From Lichenostomus cassidix (taxonomy: Eukaryota; Chordata; Aves; Passeriformes; Meliphagidae): a stretch of 64,000 nt of DNA. Each line of letters starts with the position of its first letter. Position 1 is the stretch's first letter. Under the pieces are notes generated by a model that was not told the origin of the DNA, ran no database searches, and was given only the letters and a program-made list of their open reading frames with translations. The stretch lies in the NCBI GenBank assembly GCA_008360975.2, contig CM039182.1, positions 105,555,443 to 105,619,442 of the forward strand. The letters run 5' to 3'. Made by a program: the position numbers and the translations under genes. This document shows, one piece after another, positions 1 through 14,114 of the stretch.

Positions 1-3000
1 TACATATGGCAATATGATTAATGGTATCAAATGTTTTTATATAAAAAAAAAAGGTCCAGGAATATTGCAATGGCCAATTGCACAGAGTCCAAGGCAGTGC
101 AGAACTGTTCCATGAATTTAAAGGCAGGCAGATGAGGTTAAATGAGAGGGAGAGAGCCAAGACAATGATTACAAAGCAAGTTTCAAAAAGAAAGCTGTGT
201 AGAATGCATTCATGAGCAACAGCCCCTTTTCTCTCCTGTCTTATGTCGTTAATGGATGTAGGCTGGAATAAGTCTCCGAAACTAAACTGCCTTCTGCCCT
301 TAACCTCTCTTCCTGTAATCCAAAGACTTGTTAATAGTATCCAACAACACTTGCAAGGCAAACAACAGCAGGTTAAGAGGCAGAAAGGACTGTAATTTTG
401 GAGAAGACTGCTTTGATAAAATGATTTCTTCTTTTTTTTTTAATCAAATATTCTGGTTTAACAAACATATGGTTTGTGTCTGTCAAAAGTGTTAAAGGTA
501 CTATTATTGAGGAAAAAAAGTCAGGAAATGCAAGCATGGAGGTGATGTCTGCACGCTGCAGTATCTTTCTTCCCAGGTCTCTTGTTGTCCATCCTGCTGA
601 GTCAGGAAGCTCTGGCACAGGTTTGGTCTGTGCTGGGTGCCCAGACAGTAGCTGGGCACAGTTAAGGAGTTAGCAGAGTGTAGAGGCAGCTGCTCAGAGT
701 CAGTCTGCAGAAGGCTGTACTGCTCTGGAGGGTGAAATGGATGCAGGTTGGCTTATCCTGGTGTGCCTCCATGCCACAGAGCAGTCCTAAGCACCTCTCA
801 GTGGCTAATGGTGACATAGCTGAAGTTGTTATGAATTATAACAACTAATAGGGTTGTTATCCTTACTAGTTGCCCGTCTAAAAGGTTTAATGCATGTCAC
901 CTTTCATGTGCTTCTCTGGCCAGCTCCTAGGGCTTTGTGTTTGTCTGTAGGGCTGTCTCCTTGTGTGTGCAGCTGGGCGGGCATCCTGCACATGATTGGT
1001 GCCTTAGTGTTGCAGAGCAAAAAAGCCTTGCAAAGTGAGTGCCTTGCTGCTGTTGTAAAATCCTTACTTACTTCTGTTACTTTGGCTAACTAGAGAAGCA
1101 TTCTAAGAATAACTAAACTAGAAGTAAAAAACAAGTTACATAATTGTAAAACAATTCTTAAAACCAGTAAGTACTCCCACCGTGAGGCTTGCGGTTAGTT
1201 GCATCTGATGCCTGTTCCCATTGTGGTCTATGGTAGTTGGTTAAGCAGTTAAGCACATTTGTTGTGCCTCACAAGTATGTAAACTCATAACAAGCTAACA
1301 GTTGAAGAACCCTGGATTTTTGCAATAAAGGGGTTTTGCCATACCATCGTAGAAATCCTGTGTTTAACTCCACACCTTACCCGGGCTGTGGAGAAAGTGA
1401 GACACAGAGGAGCCCACCTGGATGTAGAGGTGTTAAGGGGGAAGCTGCTGCCCCTCAGCAACAGCTGATACACACCAGAGCAGCACTTGAAGACACCTAC
1501 AGGGGCCTCATCTTGTGATCTTACCTAACCAGGGCTGTGCTGGCCCTACGTTAATATGATGTGTATACAGATTGCCTGACCATCTCTGGCAGGGCTTACT
1601 CAGTGTCCCCTTCAATTCCACCCAATTGTGCAATGACAATCTGTGTTAAGGCTTGTGTGTTGTTATGCTGGGTGGCTGATGGGTTTGCTGCTAAAAACTG
1701 CACATGCCTTAGACTTAAATCTCAGTGTTGCACAGAAGAGAAACCCAATGCCCAATGCCTTTTGCTTAATAACTACAGCAGTTGCAAACTGCTGCCTTCC
1801 CCAGGGTAGCTTTGAAGGTACAGAGCTGCTAGTCCTGAGTGAGCACAGCTACAAATATTTGGCATCGAAGTATGATTTCTTTTGTCTACTTCTTTTCCTC
1901 TTATCTCACTCTGCTGCTATTATCGATGGTAGCACAGCCCTTTTGTTAATACCCAAGACTCCTTTGCCAGAGTGCTGTAATACACTGCATGAAGAGCAAG
2001 GTATTTATACCTCTCCTGCCTCAGTACAGAGCATACGGCAGGAGGTCTGATATGGCCTGGTGCTGCATTCCGTATGGCTTGTGGCCACATGGTTTCTCTT
2101 CTCTGTGTGCATGTTTATTATTGTTGGATAACGCTAAGGCTTGCAGTCGTGCAGCCTGCCAAGGGGATTTTGAAAGGCTTATTTGGTCTTCAGTCAAGGA
2201 AAAGATTTCCTATACTTTGTGCTAAAGGAATAGTATTTGATGTAGGTGCTGAGACTTGCCCTTCAGAGGTGCCCAACTCTCTGCTGAACACAGAGGGAGC
2301 TGACAGCCCCGACCACAGGAAACCTGCACCTACTCTAAATTCCAAAAGCGGGTGATGCAAATTCCCCCTTCCCACAGGTGCTCCAGTGTGCACTTCATGG
2401 CCCTCTGAGCTCCTGCTTACGAAAAACAGGCTGGCTGTACGTGCCTTAGCATTTTAACAAGACATGGAAGCCTTTGAACAAATTGCCAGAAAACTTTTAG
2501 CAGGGCGAGCGTGCGTGAGCGCTGCCTGCACCAAGTGACCCTCTTAACGCCAGAGAGGGAGAGACAAAGTGTGGCTCAAAGAACGAGCAAATGAAAGAGC
2601 TGGCTTGCAACTCTGATCCTTATGGACTTTTCTTGAGCTCCAGCAACAAAAGTGTAACTCTTGTGATGAATACAGTCCTACTGTTGTATTCCTACCTTCC
2701 AACAATAATTTCAATTGAACCCTACAGCATGTGGAGTCCCTTTGCTTTTTAGGTCATAAAAGCAGTATGTGGAGTAGAGACTTAAAAAATGGACTTTTAA
2801 AAGACTCCAATGCCTCCATCTCTCCAAGAATTCTACTGATAAATCTCCTGTGTAAAATGATCACATTTTATAGAGAAGAATCTTTGTTAGACATTCATTA
2901 GCAATAACATGTGAGCCAATTTAGGGAATGAAACCTTTCTTCTATATAAAACCCGCTGTGGTCACTAAAACTAATGACTTTTTCGGCCTACAACCCTTTA

Positions 3001-6000
3001 TATCAGTAGTGAAGCACGTGAATTTCCTGTATTGCTTAGTTCTCCAACAATTTGTTTATCTTTGAAGAGCAGGTCCCTGACTGTGTGAACTCAGGCACAT
3101 CCAAAAGGTTAAGTAATAATAAAAAAGTAGATCAGGGCCAAAAAAGTGGTATTAAAAATCATGACAAACTTCTGACTGTATTGAGGAGGTCTGGAAGAAG
3201 AATGGTTAATGGGCTTACTTCTATTTCAGCTCATCTCCACATGAGAAGCAGCCTGAGCAGGAGAGAATTGAAAATATGACATGAATTTAAGTGCTCTGAG
3301 GCTGATCTGAACCCATCAAAGTTGGTGCAAAAAAAGTCCACTGGCTTCAGTAGCCTTTGGAGCGCTTGATGCTAATTACCAAAACTAAAAAGAAAGAAGA
3401 AGAAAAAAATGGAATTTTTTTTAAGCCACAGTGCATTAAATAGAGGTAGCAAGAAGGAACACTTGAAGTTCAGATGGGCTTTTTTGTGTGTTTTTCTTTA
3501 GATACTAAATTTTTGAACAACGAGATACAAAGATGGTAGATTTAACAACCATACCAGGCTGAAAAACATAGAAAGGCATTTTTAAAACAGCTGAGAGTGT
3601 GAAGATTTACTCTTATGTTCAACTAAGGCAAGTTGTACAGAGGAGAAAGAGGCAATTGGCCTAATAATTGTAAAACAAATTCTGTCCTGCTTTTGCCAAA
3701 GCTTTATCTATATTTCTGAGGAGGTGTTAGTTGTAATGTGCCATGCCTGAAGGGAAGACCAGAGCGTTCAAGGGCTGCCTTTCAGCTGGAGTGCCAGGCT
3801 TTCCCTGCTATTTAAAGGAAGAGATGGAAACTGCCTTTGTACATCTTGTCCAGATGTGGAGCCAAGGCATGAACTAGTGCCTAGCAAGTGCTCTGGGGTC
3901 CTAGAGCTTGGGAAAAGACAATGAGTTTCTTAGAGGTCTCACAGATTTATTTTTCCTTGAGGAATACAAAACTCGAAGCCTGTTTTGTTTTTACAAAGTC
4001 TCCATAAGAATACAAGCATCTCTATAAGGCACAATTCCTTAGTGCCTAATTTGCTTCTATTATATTCTAGGCAAATTAAGAACAAAACCATATGGGGATG
4101 CATGCAAAAGTGTCAGTGACTGAGAGTCAATTTCCTGGGATTTTAGCTGAAATTTTAGTTCCCAAGTTGCTTCTAAAACACGAATTAGGTTCCTGAGTCA
4201 CCCAGGAACTAATGAAAATGTTCCTTTGAAATGTGATGGAGAGCTCAGACAGAGCAAGAATGACACACAGTCCTTGGGGCATGACTGCCCAGAGGGAGGG
4301 ATGGTAAAGCGCCTTTCACGTTAGCTGTAACATTTTTAATGCAACTTATTAAAAATAACATTAACAGCATTGTGCAAGGAGGCGATAGACCTGGCTGGAT
4401 GAAGAGGTTTTAATGGTGCTAAAGAGAGCATGAAGCACACATAGTGCTTGGAATGGTGAGACCTCAGAAGTGCTGGAGTGCACTTTGGTCCCTTAGAAAG
4501 GTCTGGTCCAACCTCTCCAGAGCAGTGACATGTTGTAATGAGAGCAGTGGATGTCTGTCCTGACACCCATTGGATGCTCTCCAAGCTGCCCTGTTATGAG
4601 GAACCTCTTTTGTTGATTTTCCCAAGCTTGGAAAGCTTGTGTTGAATTTCATGATCCCTTGATATCAAGGTACTCTCAATCAGTGGGCTTCCAGTAGAAG
4701 TCTTGGCTGTGTGTTCCTGTGACTTCATTTGTGCTGACAGGAGGTGGGTGATGGAACAGACTGGCTCCAAGTTAATCCAGCAAGAGGAGACCAGGGGTAA
4801 AAACTGATTTTCATCTAGACCAGCTTCCCACTCAGTCTCGTGTCATGGCTGTGTGCGGCTAAGGCTGGCATGAAGGAAGGAGCCAACCTTTACACTGGGA
4901 ACCTGTACCTCCACCAGTTTAAATCTGTTGCAGAACTGCAGTGTAACTAAGACCCAGCAGATTAATTTTGGAATATTTTTCTCTGTTACAGCAGAAAGAC
5001 TTTTAATTTACCCACATATTATGACTTCATCATTAATAAGGAGCAAAGTAAGTAACGAGACAATGTGTACAAAATGAACAGTTTCGTACCATAGCAAGTT
5101 GACTGGCGAATTCTTTCATGAATGCTCTCTGTGTGATATTTCTATAGTATAATAGATTCTGGCTGCTCACTCTAATAATTCTGAGCTTCAGGGTAAGATT
5201 TTATTTCTCTTTTGAAAGTAATATAATCAGTGGTGCTAGCACAAAAGTCCCTGTGTGTTTTTGTGCATCCTTAACACTTCTTGGGATGAAAGTGAAACTT
5301 ATATTATTTAGAGCAGTTCAAAGAACTAAGTTCCTTCTGTAATGGTGGTTCCTGCTAGAATTCCTTATGAAAAAACATTAACCAAGCTAACTGTACTACA
5401 AAGCATCATAGGTATTCTATGTTTGCAGAAGGAATGGGTCCAAAAAGCTTTAAAAAATGTTAGTTTCTTTGTACAAAAGGCACATTTAAAAGTCACCCGA
5501 GGACAATGTGGATATTTGTCTATCCAGGAATTTTATTTATACTCTATCTGTGTGAACAAAGCTCCTGGAGATGAGGGCAAAGGGTTTTTGGCAAAGCATG
5601 AGGTAGCTTAGGACAATAATGATGCAGGCACCAGCACGTGTTTTGATTGAATTTTTTCTTTGCTTGTTAGTTTAGATTCACTGCTCTGCTGAGAGGATCA
5701 CAGAGCTTCCCTGCCCTCCCTTCCTTTCCTCCGCTTGCCAGGGGGAGAGGACCACTCCTGCTGCATCCATTCAACTCCCAAGCTCCCGATCATTTTCTTG
5801 ATTTCCTGTGAAGCTCCCCATTTTTTTTCACGGGAAAGTTTATCGAATTCTCTCCCTGCAGAGCTAGAGCTGTGTCTGTGGCAAGCCAAACTGCACAGTT
5901 GGAGAACTTGCTCAGGCAGTTCTTCCCAAGGCAGAGGGAGGAATGAATTTCTCATCTGCTGGCACAAGTGTGTAGCTACTAAGTGGTTCTCAATATTATA

Positions 6001-9000
6001 GGGTCTGAATTTTCCCTTGAAATTGGACAAAGTTTCCCATGCAAGAAGAATAACTTCAAAACCAGAATGTGGTCATCTGTGCCAGACACATCCTTCCACT
6101 GTCTTCCCACAGTTGTTTCAATCTCTCTAGTGGCAACTATCCTATTTGCTTCAAGACTGAGAAGAGCTTTCCTGCTGCCTCCTGGGCAGCAAGGACCTTT
6201 CCTAATGCTTGAACAGGCAGATTTCCTTCCTTTCCTCTCCTCAGTACTGTGCTCAGCTATTCGTGCACGTGTCCCCAAGGCCTTCACGGGACTTAGCAGG
6301 GGAAAACTAAGGTCAGCCTCAAATCACTGTTAGTATGTGGTTGCTGTCCTGTGAACTGGTTTTCTTTGTAAGAATATTCACAAATCAGAGTAACTTCTGT
6401 GCTCATTTTTTTAATATCTAACCAATTTTATCAAGGTTGGTAAGACATTATTAACTGGTTCAAAGGACTGAGCGTTCAGGAATATGTAGTAACTCAACAC
6501 CTTATGATTTTTATTCATTACTACAGACTTTGTCTTAAATGGTTGCAGCAATTAAATTAGACCTTACTATGTCTGAAAAAAAATTGAGCATCAAGCCCTG
6601 CTATTATGAGGACTCATTAGTAAACAAAACAGTCTTAGTGATAAATCATGCCTGGGGTTTTAAGGAAAATATGTTTATCTGTTCCAACAGCAATAAAACT
6701 ACCAGTAGAAAATCTCCCATCACCTACACACATACACATGATCCCCTAAAACAAACATATGCAAGTACTTAACAGATGGACAAATGAACCTTGGGATGAG
6801 TGAATTACAAAAACAGAGCAATCACTGTTTTTCAGCAGAAATTATATTAACATCTAAGGACCAGCTTAGAAATATTTTGTTTAGCTGGAAACATAGGCTC
6901 AGTCTGTAGCAAAATCAGATTATGTCTTCATTCCTGTTATACAGATAATATATGATTTACTGTAACATTTTTAGATGGCATGGATCTGTTGATGATTTTT
7001 TTCTTTGTCTTAAACCAGTAGCAGCTTTGCTATTATTTTTTCACCCTCTGTGCACACTGAGGTCCTACAGTAGTTTGAGAGCTGAGGTTGCCCTGATGCC
7101 CTTGAGGAGTACTTTTTGCTACTCAGCTGTGCAAAATGCCATGTGTTGCTTCTCTTCACTGCTCTGCAGAGATGACTGCATTGCAGTGGACTCCTATCAG
7201 TTCACTGTGAAGCCTGTTCTAAGTGTCTTTATGATGGCCTAAAAGAGTCCACAGAACACTGTTAAAAGCTGAAGAGACCTACAATGAAAGCTAAATTAAT
7301 GGCCAAAACAGATCTCTAATCTAACTAAGTATTTCATATGAGGGGTTTTGGCTCTGGAGGCTGCCTTAGCAAATTTTGTATCGTACTGTGGGATGAATTG
7401 CATTACAGAAAAATGAGATACGATTGATAACCATAAAATCACCTCTGCAATTTAGCTTGTCTTTGGATCCCTGCCTTTGTATCTTTGTGTGAAGAAATGC
7501 AATGAGATCCTCTTCATCAGTGCTTTGTGTAGCATTATGAATGATAAAAGGAACAGCAATTGAGAAATAAACTTTCACTTTAGGACCAAGATGTGATCCA
7601 GGGTCTTTCCAGTACCAAGGTTTTCTTGAACTTCTATTGGGAGGAAAAGCGCGCTGCTCATCCTTCCTCCTGTGTCTCAGTCGATCGAGGAAGCTTTCCA
7701 GTTTGGTGGTTTTATATTGCATTTCAGGGGTAACAGCAGGCACCATGTTTTATAAGAGGTTGTGGTGATGATGTGTCAATGTATTTCTCCATTTTATTTG
7801 GACTAAGAAGCTCCCGAAGCTGGTAACTTTTAATTCTACTCATCAGGTGCAAGGAGATACGGATTCCCAAAAGTCAGTCTTTGACTGTGAGGATTTCTGC
7901 CTTTCTAAGTAACAAGATAGATAAGGTTAATCTTGTCCTCAACTAATCAAGATTTTTCCTTCAAGTAACTAAGGCAAACAAATATTTTGAGGTTTGGAAT
8001 ATTTCTGTGCCAAATCCACTCGTAAGTTAGGAAGATATGTGGGTTGTTTTTTTTTTTTGCCAGTAGGCTCCTCTGACTAACTGATAAATAACCCAAACTG
8101 GATTATCAGTCACTATCCGAAAATTATTCTTATGTTAATTGGAGCCTTTTAGTTTTCTGTGATCTAGATTTTCCCTGTGAAGTTATTTTATGGTATGAAA
8201 ATGAGGTTGTTATTATTATGACTATCCTTTAGTCTAGATTGGGATGGATGAGATTTGGATATGTTCTCCCAGCTTTACATCAGTTTACATTTCTGTGACT
8301 GAAATAACAATTTTCCAACATTAATAAAATCCTGAAAATTTGATTCAGAGGCCATTAAGGTCATGGGTGAGACCACCTGTGCCAACTTCTGAGTCCTCTG
8401 GGAAGTATCCCATGTCTTAATTGACTGCAGTAATATCAGAATCACAAGGTGAGGCTATGAATGGTGCTCTACAGTGTTGGGAAGCTCTTTGCTCCTATTC
8501 CAGAGGATCAAGTTTCCTCACACAGATGCCCTGGCATGGACCTTTGGAGGTCATCTTGCTGTAATACTATGATTACATTTCCAGATCATTCCCTTTCAAA
8601 AAGACTTTTGTTCCCTGGAAGGTGGCCACTTGAATAAAGTCATATTAAAAGACAAGAAAAGCCACCAGCAACCAAAATTATTCTCTGCAGATTTAGTAAC
8701 TGCTACAGCATCTTCTCTCCTCTCAATTCTATTTCATTGACATTGGCAATAAAAAATAATCACTTAGACACAATGTCCTTGCAGGATGGCAGTAAGTCTA
8801 AATGGCAACAGCTAAAAAGACCCAGAGAAGAACATATAAGTTACGTCTATTATTGCTTTGGCTTTTCAAAAAAATGTCAGGAATAAAGTCTCTCTTGCTC
8901 AGCATTTGTATATGCCTGGTGGGATGGGAAGAGGCAGAAGATATTAGGATATTCTTTCTGCTGTTATTACCAGCTGCTAGGTGGGGTGATGTCTGTATAT

Positions 9001-9879
9001 AGAGGGTGGCAGGCACTGAATTTATGCTTAGAACAAAAGAAAGCTCTAAAATCAGACAGTTTTGTTTTGGCACAACCACAGCATTTTTGGTGAAGACCTT
9101 GACGTGACCTTCCCAAAGATACTGCTCTATTCCCCATTCTGAAAGCTCAAGAGTAGTACTGAGGGGTCCCACCACATTTTCTCCCCTCTGTCCAAAAATT
9201 GGTTTCATATTTTTCTTTCCTTCATGTTCCCTAGCACTTTTCTTTATGAACAGAAACACAGAAGAATAAATAGTCTATCTGTTAAGACGACACATTGTGA
9301 CAGATCCCTTAGGAAAGCTGCAGCTGGGTTGACATTTTTGTCTCATCACTGCTCTGAAGAATGGTTTTGTTTGTGAATTCAGAGAATGACTCACATAATG
9401 ACCAAATAGAAGTGCATTTCATAAACATCATAAGATAGCAGTAACTGCATGGCTGGCCCATGTTACTCTGCCTGTCCATATTTGTGTAGACTTAATGATC
9501 AATATTCTTCTGTATGAAAGGATAAAAATCTCCAGAAAAATCTGGGCATTAGGATGCTTCATCCAGTCAGATTTACCAGCTGAGTGCCTTTATGTTTATG
9601 GTGAAAATGTATAGATGCATAACAGATTCTGATTCTGGCATCTGAGTTGTGTCTCTAACACCTGGCTGGAGCACACTAGAGACAGAGGATTCTAGGACAG
9701 ATGAAACTGCTGTATGGCGGGAAGACCAAGACTCAGACAGGTTGCCTGGGTCCTTCCTGGACTCCCACTCCTACACACCTGATCTGTGGGCACAGGGGTT
9801 TCCCTGAGCAGCTCTGGCTGTGGGGCTGGAGCAGAGACAACTGAGAAGGGGAATCAGCCTGCTGGATGCCAGGCATATT

Positions 9880-9882
<3 letters not shown>
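1..9882. other. Unique non-coding sequence, no gene recognised
   Basis: I read this stretch on both strands and found no gene, RNA gene or recognisable interspersed repeat. Open frames are short and overlap on both strands, as expected by chance. The largest are a 153-codon minus frame at 8798-9259 and a 126-codon minus frame at 7366-7746, and neither resembles a family I know. Small features are an A-run near 43-52 and a T-run near 8047-8058. A possible CR1 scrap near 8540 was rejected. The base composition is AT-leaning with few CpGs and no CpG island, so no promoter is suggested. Confidence 0.6.

Positions 9883-9938
<56 letters not shown>
9883..9938 (+). repeat. (AC)28 dinucleotide microsatellite
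   Basis: This is a perfect run of 28 AC units (56 bp) with no interruption, flanked by unique sequence. The Cys-Val and Thr-His alternating frames that cross it on both strands are translations of the repeat, not proteins. Uninterrupted AC runs of this length are usually length-polymorphic and can adopt left-handed Z-DNA. That is general knowledge and not shown here. Confidence 0.97.
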
Positions 9939-9940
<2 letters not shown>

Positions 9941-11409
9941 ATTCTGTATAGCCACAAACTCGTTTCTGATTGCCTATCTGTAAATAATGAAAGATGAACT
10001 TGTCCTGTGTCCCTCCCTCCATCTACAAAGCCCTCTTCTTCCATCTTCTGTGTTAGAAATAAAGAATACTAAATTCAGTGCAGCACTCTGTGTATCTGAC
10101 TTTCAACGCTGCTCAGAAAACCCTAAGGCCAGGACTGAAATAAGAGCTGAAATCCAAACAATGTGTGACTGAACACAAAACAAATCATGGCTTTGCAGGA
10201 ATATGTTGTGACAGCTCTGCCTTCTCCCATAACTGCTAGTCAATTTTCCCCCTTACATTTAAATAACATAGTATACATATTGAACCAATAATAGGGTACA
10301 ATGGAAAATGCATAGTGAAGCTAAAAAATGCTGAGATATAAAATCTTCTAAAACCTTTCTGCAGGGGCTGGGTGATATTCTCTCTTTCTCTGTCTCCCTC
10401 CCCCCCTTCTCTCTTTCTCTAAAAGCAAGGGTGGGATAGGGCTTGTTACTATAAAGATAAGTAAGAAAGGCCATTTCAAATCAAAATGAAGAAAAAAAAG
10501 GGTGGAATTTGCAGTAAACTTAGGAAGGTCCTTCAAACTGGGCAGTGTTTGCTTGTATGTCAGGTGAAAACTTTGACCTGCTAAGGACCTATGGCAATAA
10601 AATTAAAAGCCATCTCCCCTCATTCAGGGAAAGTGTCTAATAAAACAGCATCCCACACCACTACCCCCTCTCCTCATCTGCTGCACTCTTCCATCTCTGC
10701 CTATGGGGACCACCCTGGGATGGTGAAGACCAGAGTCAAGGCAGATCACCCACCTCTTCCTCAAGGGGATGGTGCTCAGAGGACTCTGCAGTGTGAGCTA
10801 CAGGTTGATAGACACTGGACTGAGCCTGCCTCTTGCTTAGCCTGCATCTTCAGGGAGCAACTGCTGGCATTGGGAGTGTGGATGGAGCCCTGGCTCTGCT
10901 CTGGCTTGTGTTCCACCACCATGTTCTGTTAGGGAAGAGGGAGCTTGAGCTGAGGTGGCCCATGAAGGTGCAGCTCTCAGCTTCTGATGAAGGCAATGTT
11001 GGTTAAGCAACTCTCATCTTGAGCTGGACTTTGACCTGAAAACTTCAACTATGGTCACACGATGAGAGTGTGAATGATGCCGTTCCCCTTTCAGTCATTT
11101 CTCCTTGCTCATGGCAATCTGCTGGCAGAGATCCTTCCTTCCTGTGGGTCCCCACAGGGCTTTTTTGAGGTCAGATGTCTCTAGAGGGTGCCTTGAGCGG
11201 ATGGACATATGCCACTCCACCATAGAAGCACCGCTGTTATTAGTTTCTATAAGCAGCTATAGAAGAGGGAGAGAAGAAAGAACATGATGAAGAGGTAGTG
11301 AGCAGCTCCAGCTTGTCTTATTTTTCCCCTTTGAAAACATTCTTTCTTTTCCAATTTTGAGTAGTTTTTAGGGTACTCATTAATCTGGAAAACAAGAACA
11401 ACTTCCAGA
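9939..11409. other. Unique non-coding sequence with a CT-rich patch
   Basis: No gene or interspersed repeat was recognised. The only local structure is a pyrimidine-rich stretch at about 10378-10420, almost all C and T with one G and a run of seven C residues. It is not preceded or followed by a convincing open frame, so I do not read it as a splice acceptor. Confidence 0.55.
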
Positions 11410-11410
11410 T

Positions 11411-11580
11411 CATTAGTGCCATGGTGAATTGAAACACTCGCCAGGCTGGACTAATAGTGCCAGGGTCATACGAAATACCAGTCAGTGCAGGCTATTAAGT
11501 GCCAGGGTGATTTGAGAGAACAGCTTGTCCAAGATACGAATGCCAAAATAATTGGAAATACCTCCTCACAAGTTGATGTA
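11411..11580 (+). repeat. Degenerate ~41 bp tandem array (four units)
   Basis: The hexamer AGTGCC, with its degenerate form AATGCC in the last unit, recurs at 11415, 11456, 11498 and 11539, giving spacings of 41, 42 and 41 bases. Similarity extends beyond the hexamer. An AT-rich lead-in precedes each copy, A or AGGGT-like bases follow, and units 1, 2 and 4 share a GAAA-AC stretch about 16 bases further on. This could be an old minisatellite or a spaced cluster of binding sites. The units have diverged enough that only an alignment can say which. The phase is lost on both sides: I see no copy near 11374 or 11580. Confidence 0.55.
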
Positions 11581-14095
11581 TAAATCAGCAAACTGTTTCA
11601 GTTTAACAAAGTTAAAGGCAAAGGAGCAGTGCAGGCACCGAGCAGGGAACTGCTGATAGTTTCAGTGTCTCCGAGTGCCCTGTTTCCGTATTCTTATGGC
11701 ATTGTGGGTAAAATTTCATTACAGGAGATCACAAAAGCGAGGTTGCCAATCCCTGAAAGCTGCATACTGTGCGCTCTGATATCCTTTGAGGAGTAGGGAA
11801 TTCCTGCAGATTCCAGAGACCTGTCAGTATGGGAAGTGGAAACATAATTTAGTGCTTATGTCCTACAGATGATTTTGGCTTGAAGAGTATTATTCAGCAC
11901 TCTCCCCTGGAGCTCTATAAAGCCCATGCTAGCTTCCCTAAGTATTTTATTGTCCAGCCACTGTTCTGGCCTGTCACCTTGCTCTGTAGTGTCACCCTGT
12001 CTGAAAAATCAATTTATGTAACTCTACACTAATGGGAGATGGGACTCAGAGTAAATGTCCATCTCAGAGTACATGGCATCCTCTCCCCTACCCCACCCCC
12101 ACACACTCAGAAAGTTTCTACTTTCCCAAAGGAACCTCTGTTAGCATCCATGGTTTCTGGGCTGCACAGATGAGACACCTGAGCTGGATCAATGGTGATG
12201 AGCAGCCACATTATTGTGCTTGGTAGTAAAATGGAGGGAAAGATGACTGAATGTGGAGAAAATTGGTTACTGGATGAGACCATGTTTCTGACATAATGTA
12301 AGAATGAATCTGAACCCCTCTTTGAAATGTCAGTCATACATTAATTAGATCTGAGAACATAATGTTAATATTCCTAGTATTTCTAAAACTCTTGTGAGCT
12401 TTGTAGTTTTGTAACCAATAGCCATGAGAGTTATGAAACTCAAAAAGACCTTGTTGGCTACTTTTTCTATGAGGCTTGATCAAAGAAAGGAACACAACTG
12501 CACTAAGATTTGCTGTCTTTGGCTTTCAGCCTTCCTTTTTGCAGGTTGAAAGAATATAGGGGAGGTTTGGCTACAAGTACTCTAAGCTTCTGACACACCT
12601 GAGGTTAGGTTGTCTTAATCTTTTAAAAGCTTTGCAAAAGGGAGCCTGAAGTCATCCCAGAGGTTCATAAGAGCTCCTAATGCTGTATAAGAGTCCAGAA
12701 CACTCTGGGGGTGTTCTGGGGGAAAAGTGGAAGCATAGACACATCACAAATGTAATACAAGTGGGATGAATGGATCATGAAATATGCTTTCAATAGTAGC
12801 AATGAGGATACCTTCTATCTTGCACAACAGATTAAAATCTGTCAAAGGTGTTCCCAACATGGTCACGTAACTGACTCTGATACCCAAGCTGTATAAATCC
12901 CCTCACATGGACATATCAAGCAGCTCCCTTACATTAACAGAAGCCTCACCAATCAACAGCTGAGTAACCTGTGTGTCCTGTGCAACAGAAACTTCACCTC
13001 TCCTCAATTTTCATTAGCGGTACAGTGTGAGACAGAGTTGCTGAGCAGCTTTGGGTGACTACAGATTCATTGTTTGCAGAAGAGATCCCAAGGTATTTCA
13101 GGTATATCAAACTGCAATTATCTTTCTGAGGTGTACATGCTATATTTTGCCGGGCATTATTCTTGCTGGTGTCTTGGTGCCCTAATTTACCAAGGTCATT
13201 TTGGTGGTCATTCTGTTTATTACTATGAGACTCTGCTTGCCAAAACCTTCTTTCCATGACCTCAATCTAATAAAGAAGTTCCCTGAAATCTAAACTCCCC
13301 ACTGGAAAAATAACAGCAGAGAAGAATAGCTCCAGCAGCACCTTTGAGGAAAAAATAAGCCCAGAATCCCATGTGTCTGCCCAGAAAGCACAAATTCGCC
13401 CTATGGAAGAAATGACATCCCCACTCTGGCACAAACCCCCACAAATGTGGATCCACATATACATAAATCTCACATCCACTTCCTCTCAGAAACTCACTTG
13501 AAAAGTTCATAATTTTGTGCTTCTTTCATGGTTGCAAACCTTCCTGAGAGGCCAAACCAGCACAGGATGTAACACACAGAGCTGACACCTAATGCAAGCT
13601 GAGGTAGAGGTAAGTACTAAGGATACATAAAGCCAGCAAATTACGATAAAATTAGGATCCTCTTCCAGTGTCTTTTGTCTTTCAGGGCACAAACCAGGAG
13701 TTTTCCAAGTATTGTCTAAGATGAAGCTCAGAGAAGCCAATACATTTCTTTTAGGATTCATGGGAATTTTCTAGGACTACAGGGTCAATTACCAGCAGGT
13801 GATTAAATGAAGATGGAAGAAAGAAATCATTAGAAAACAAACCTGTCAGTGTTCTTGTTTTGTGCTTCATGGAGTTTATTTTCCTGAGCCTTTTTCGGAA
13901 ATAAAATTAGTTGCAGTTAGCATTATTTAGGTACAGCAGACAGGTCTTACCAAGGCTGAAGCCTTATTGTGGTTTACAAATGTTAACAAACCGGGATCAT
14001 ATTTTTGCATCTCCTGAGACACTTTTTATTCTATAGTTAGATACCTACCAATTGTTGACACAAGTGAAAACAGCACAAAGTATTCTGTCTGCGGT

Positions 14096-14114
14096 AAAAA
14101 AAAAAAAAAAAAAA
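14096..14114 (+). repeat. A19 homopolymer run
   Basis: There are nineteen consecutive A residues. No retroposed sequence is recognisable upstream of it and I could not find flanking target-site duplications. It may be a simple repeat or the tail of a retrocopy that is no longer recognisable. Confidence 0.9.

Noticed and set aside
4490..4680. GTCTGGTCCAACCTCTCC resembling CR1
   Set aside because: The rest of the stretch does not follow the CR1 3' end or ORF tail on either strand.
8530..8575. GGACCTTTGGAGGTCATC resembling a CR1 3' end
   Set aside because: The similarity is about 17 bases with no supporting flanks, so chance cannot be excluded.
8798..9259. 153-codon minus-strand frame
   Set aside because: No recognisable similarity, and the length is within what chance gives in 64 kb of this composition.
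9733..10044. Overlapping frames rich in Cys-Val or Thr-His
   Set aside because: They are produced by the (AC)28 microsatellite.
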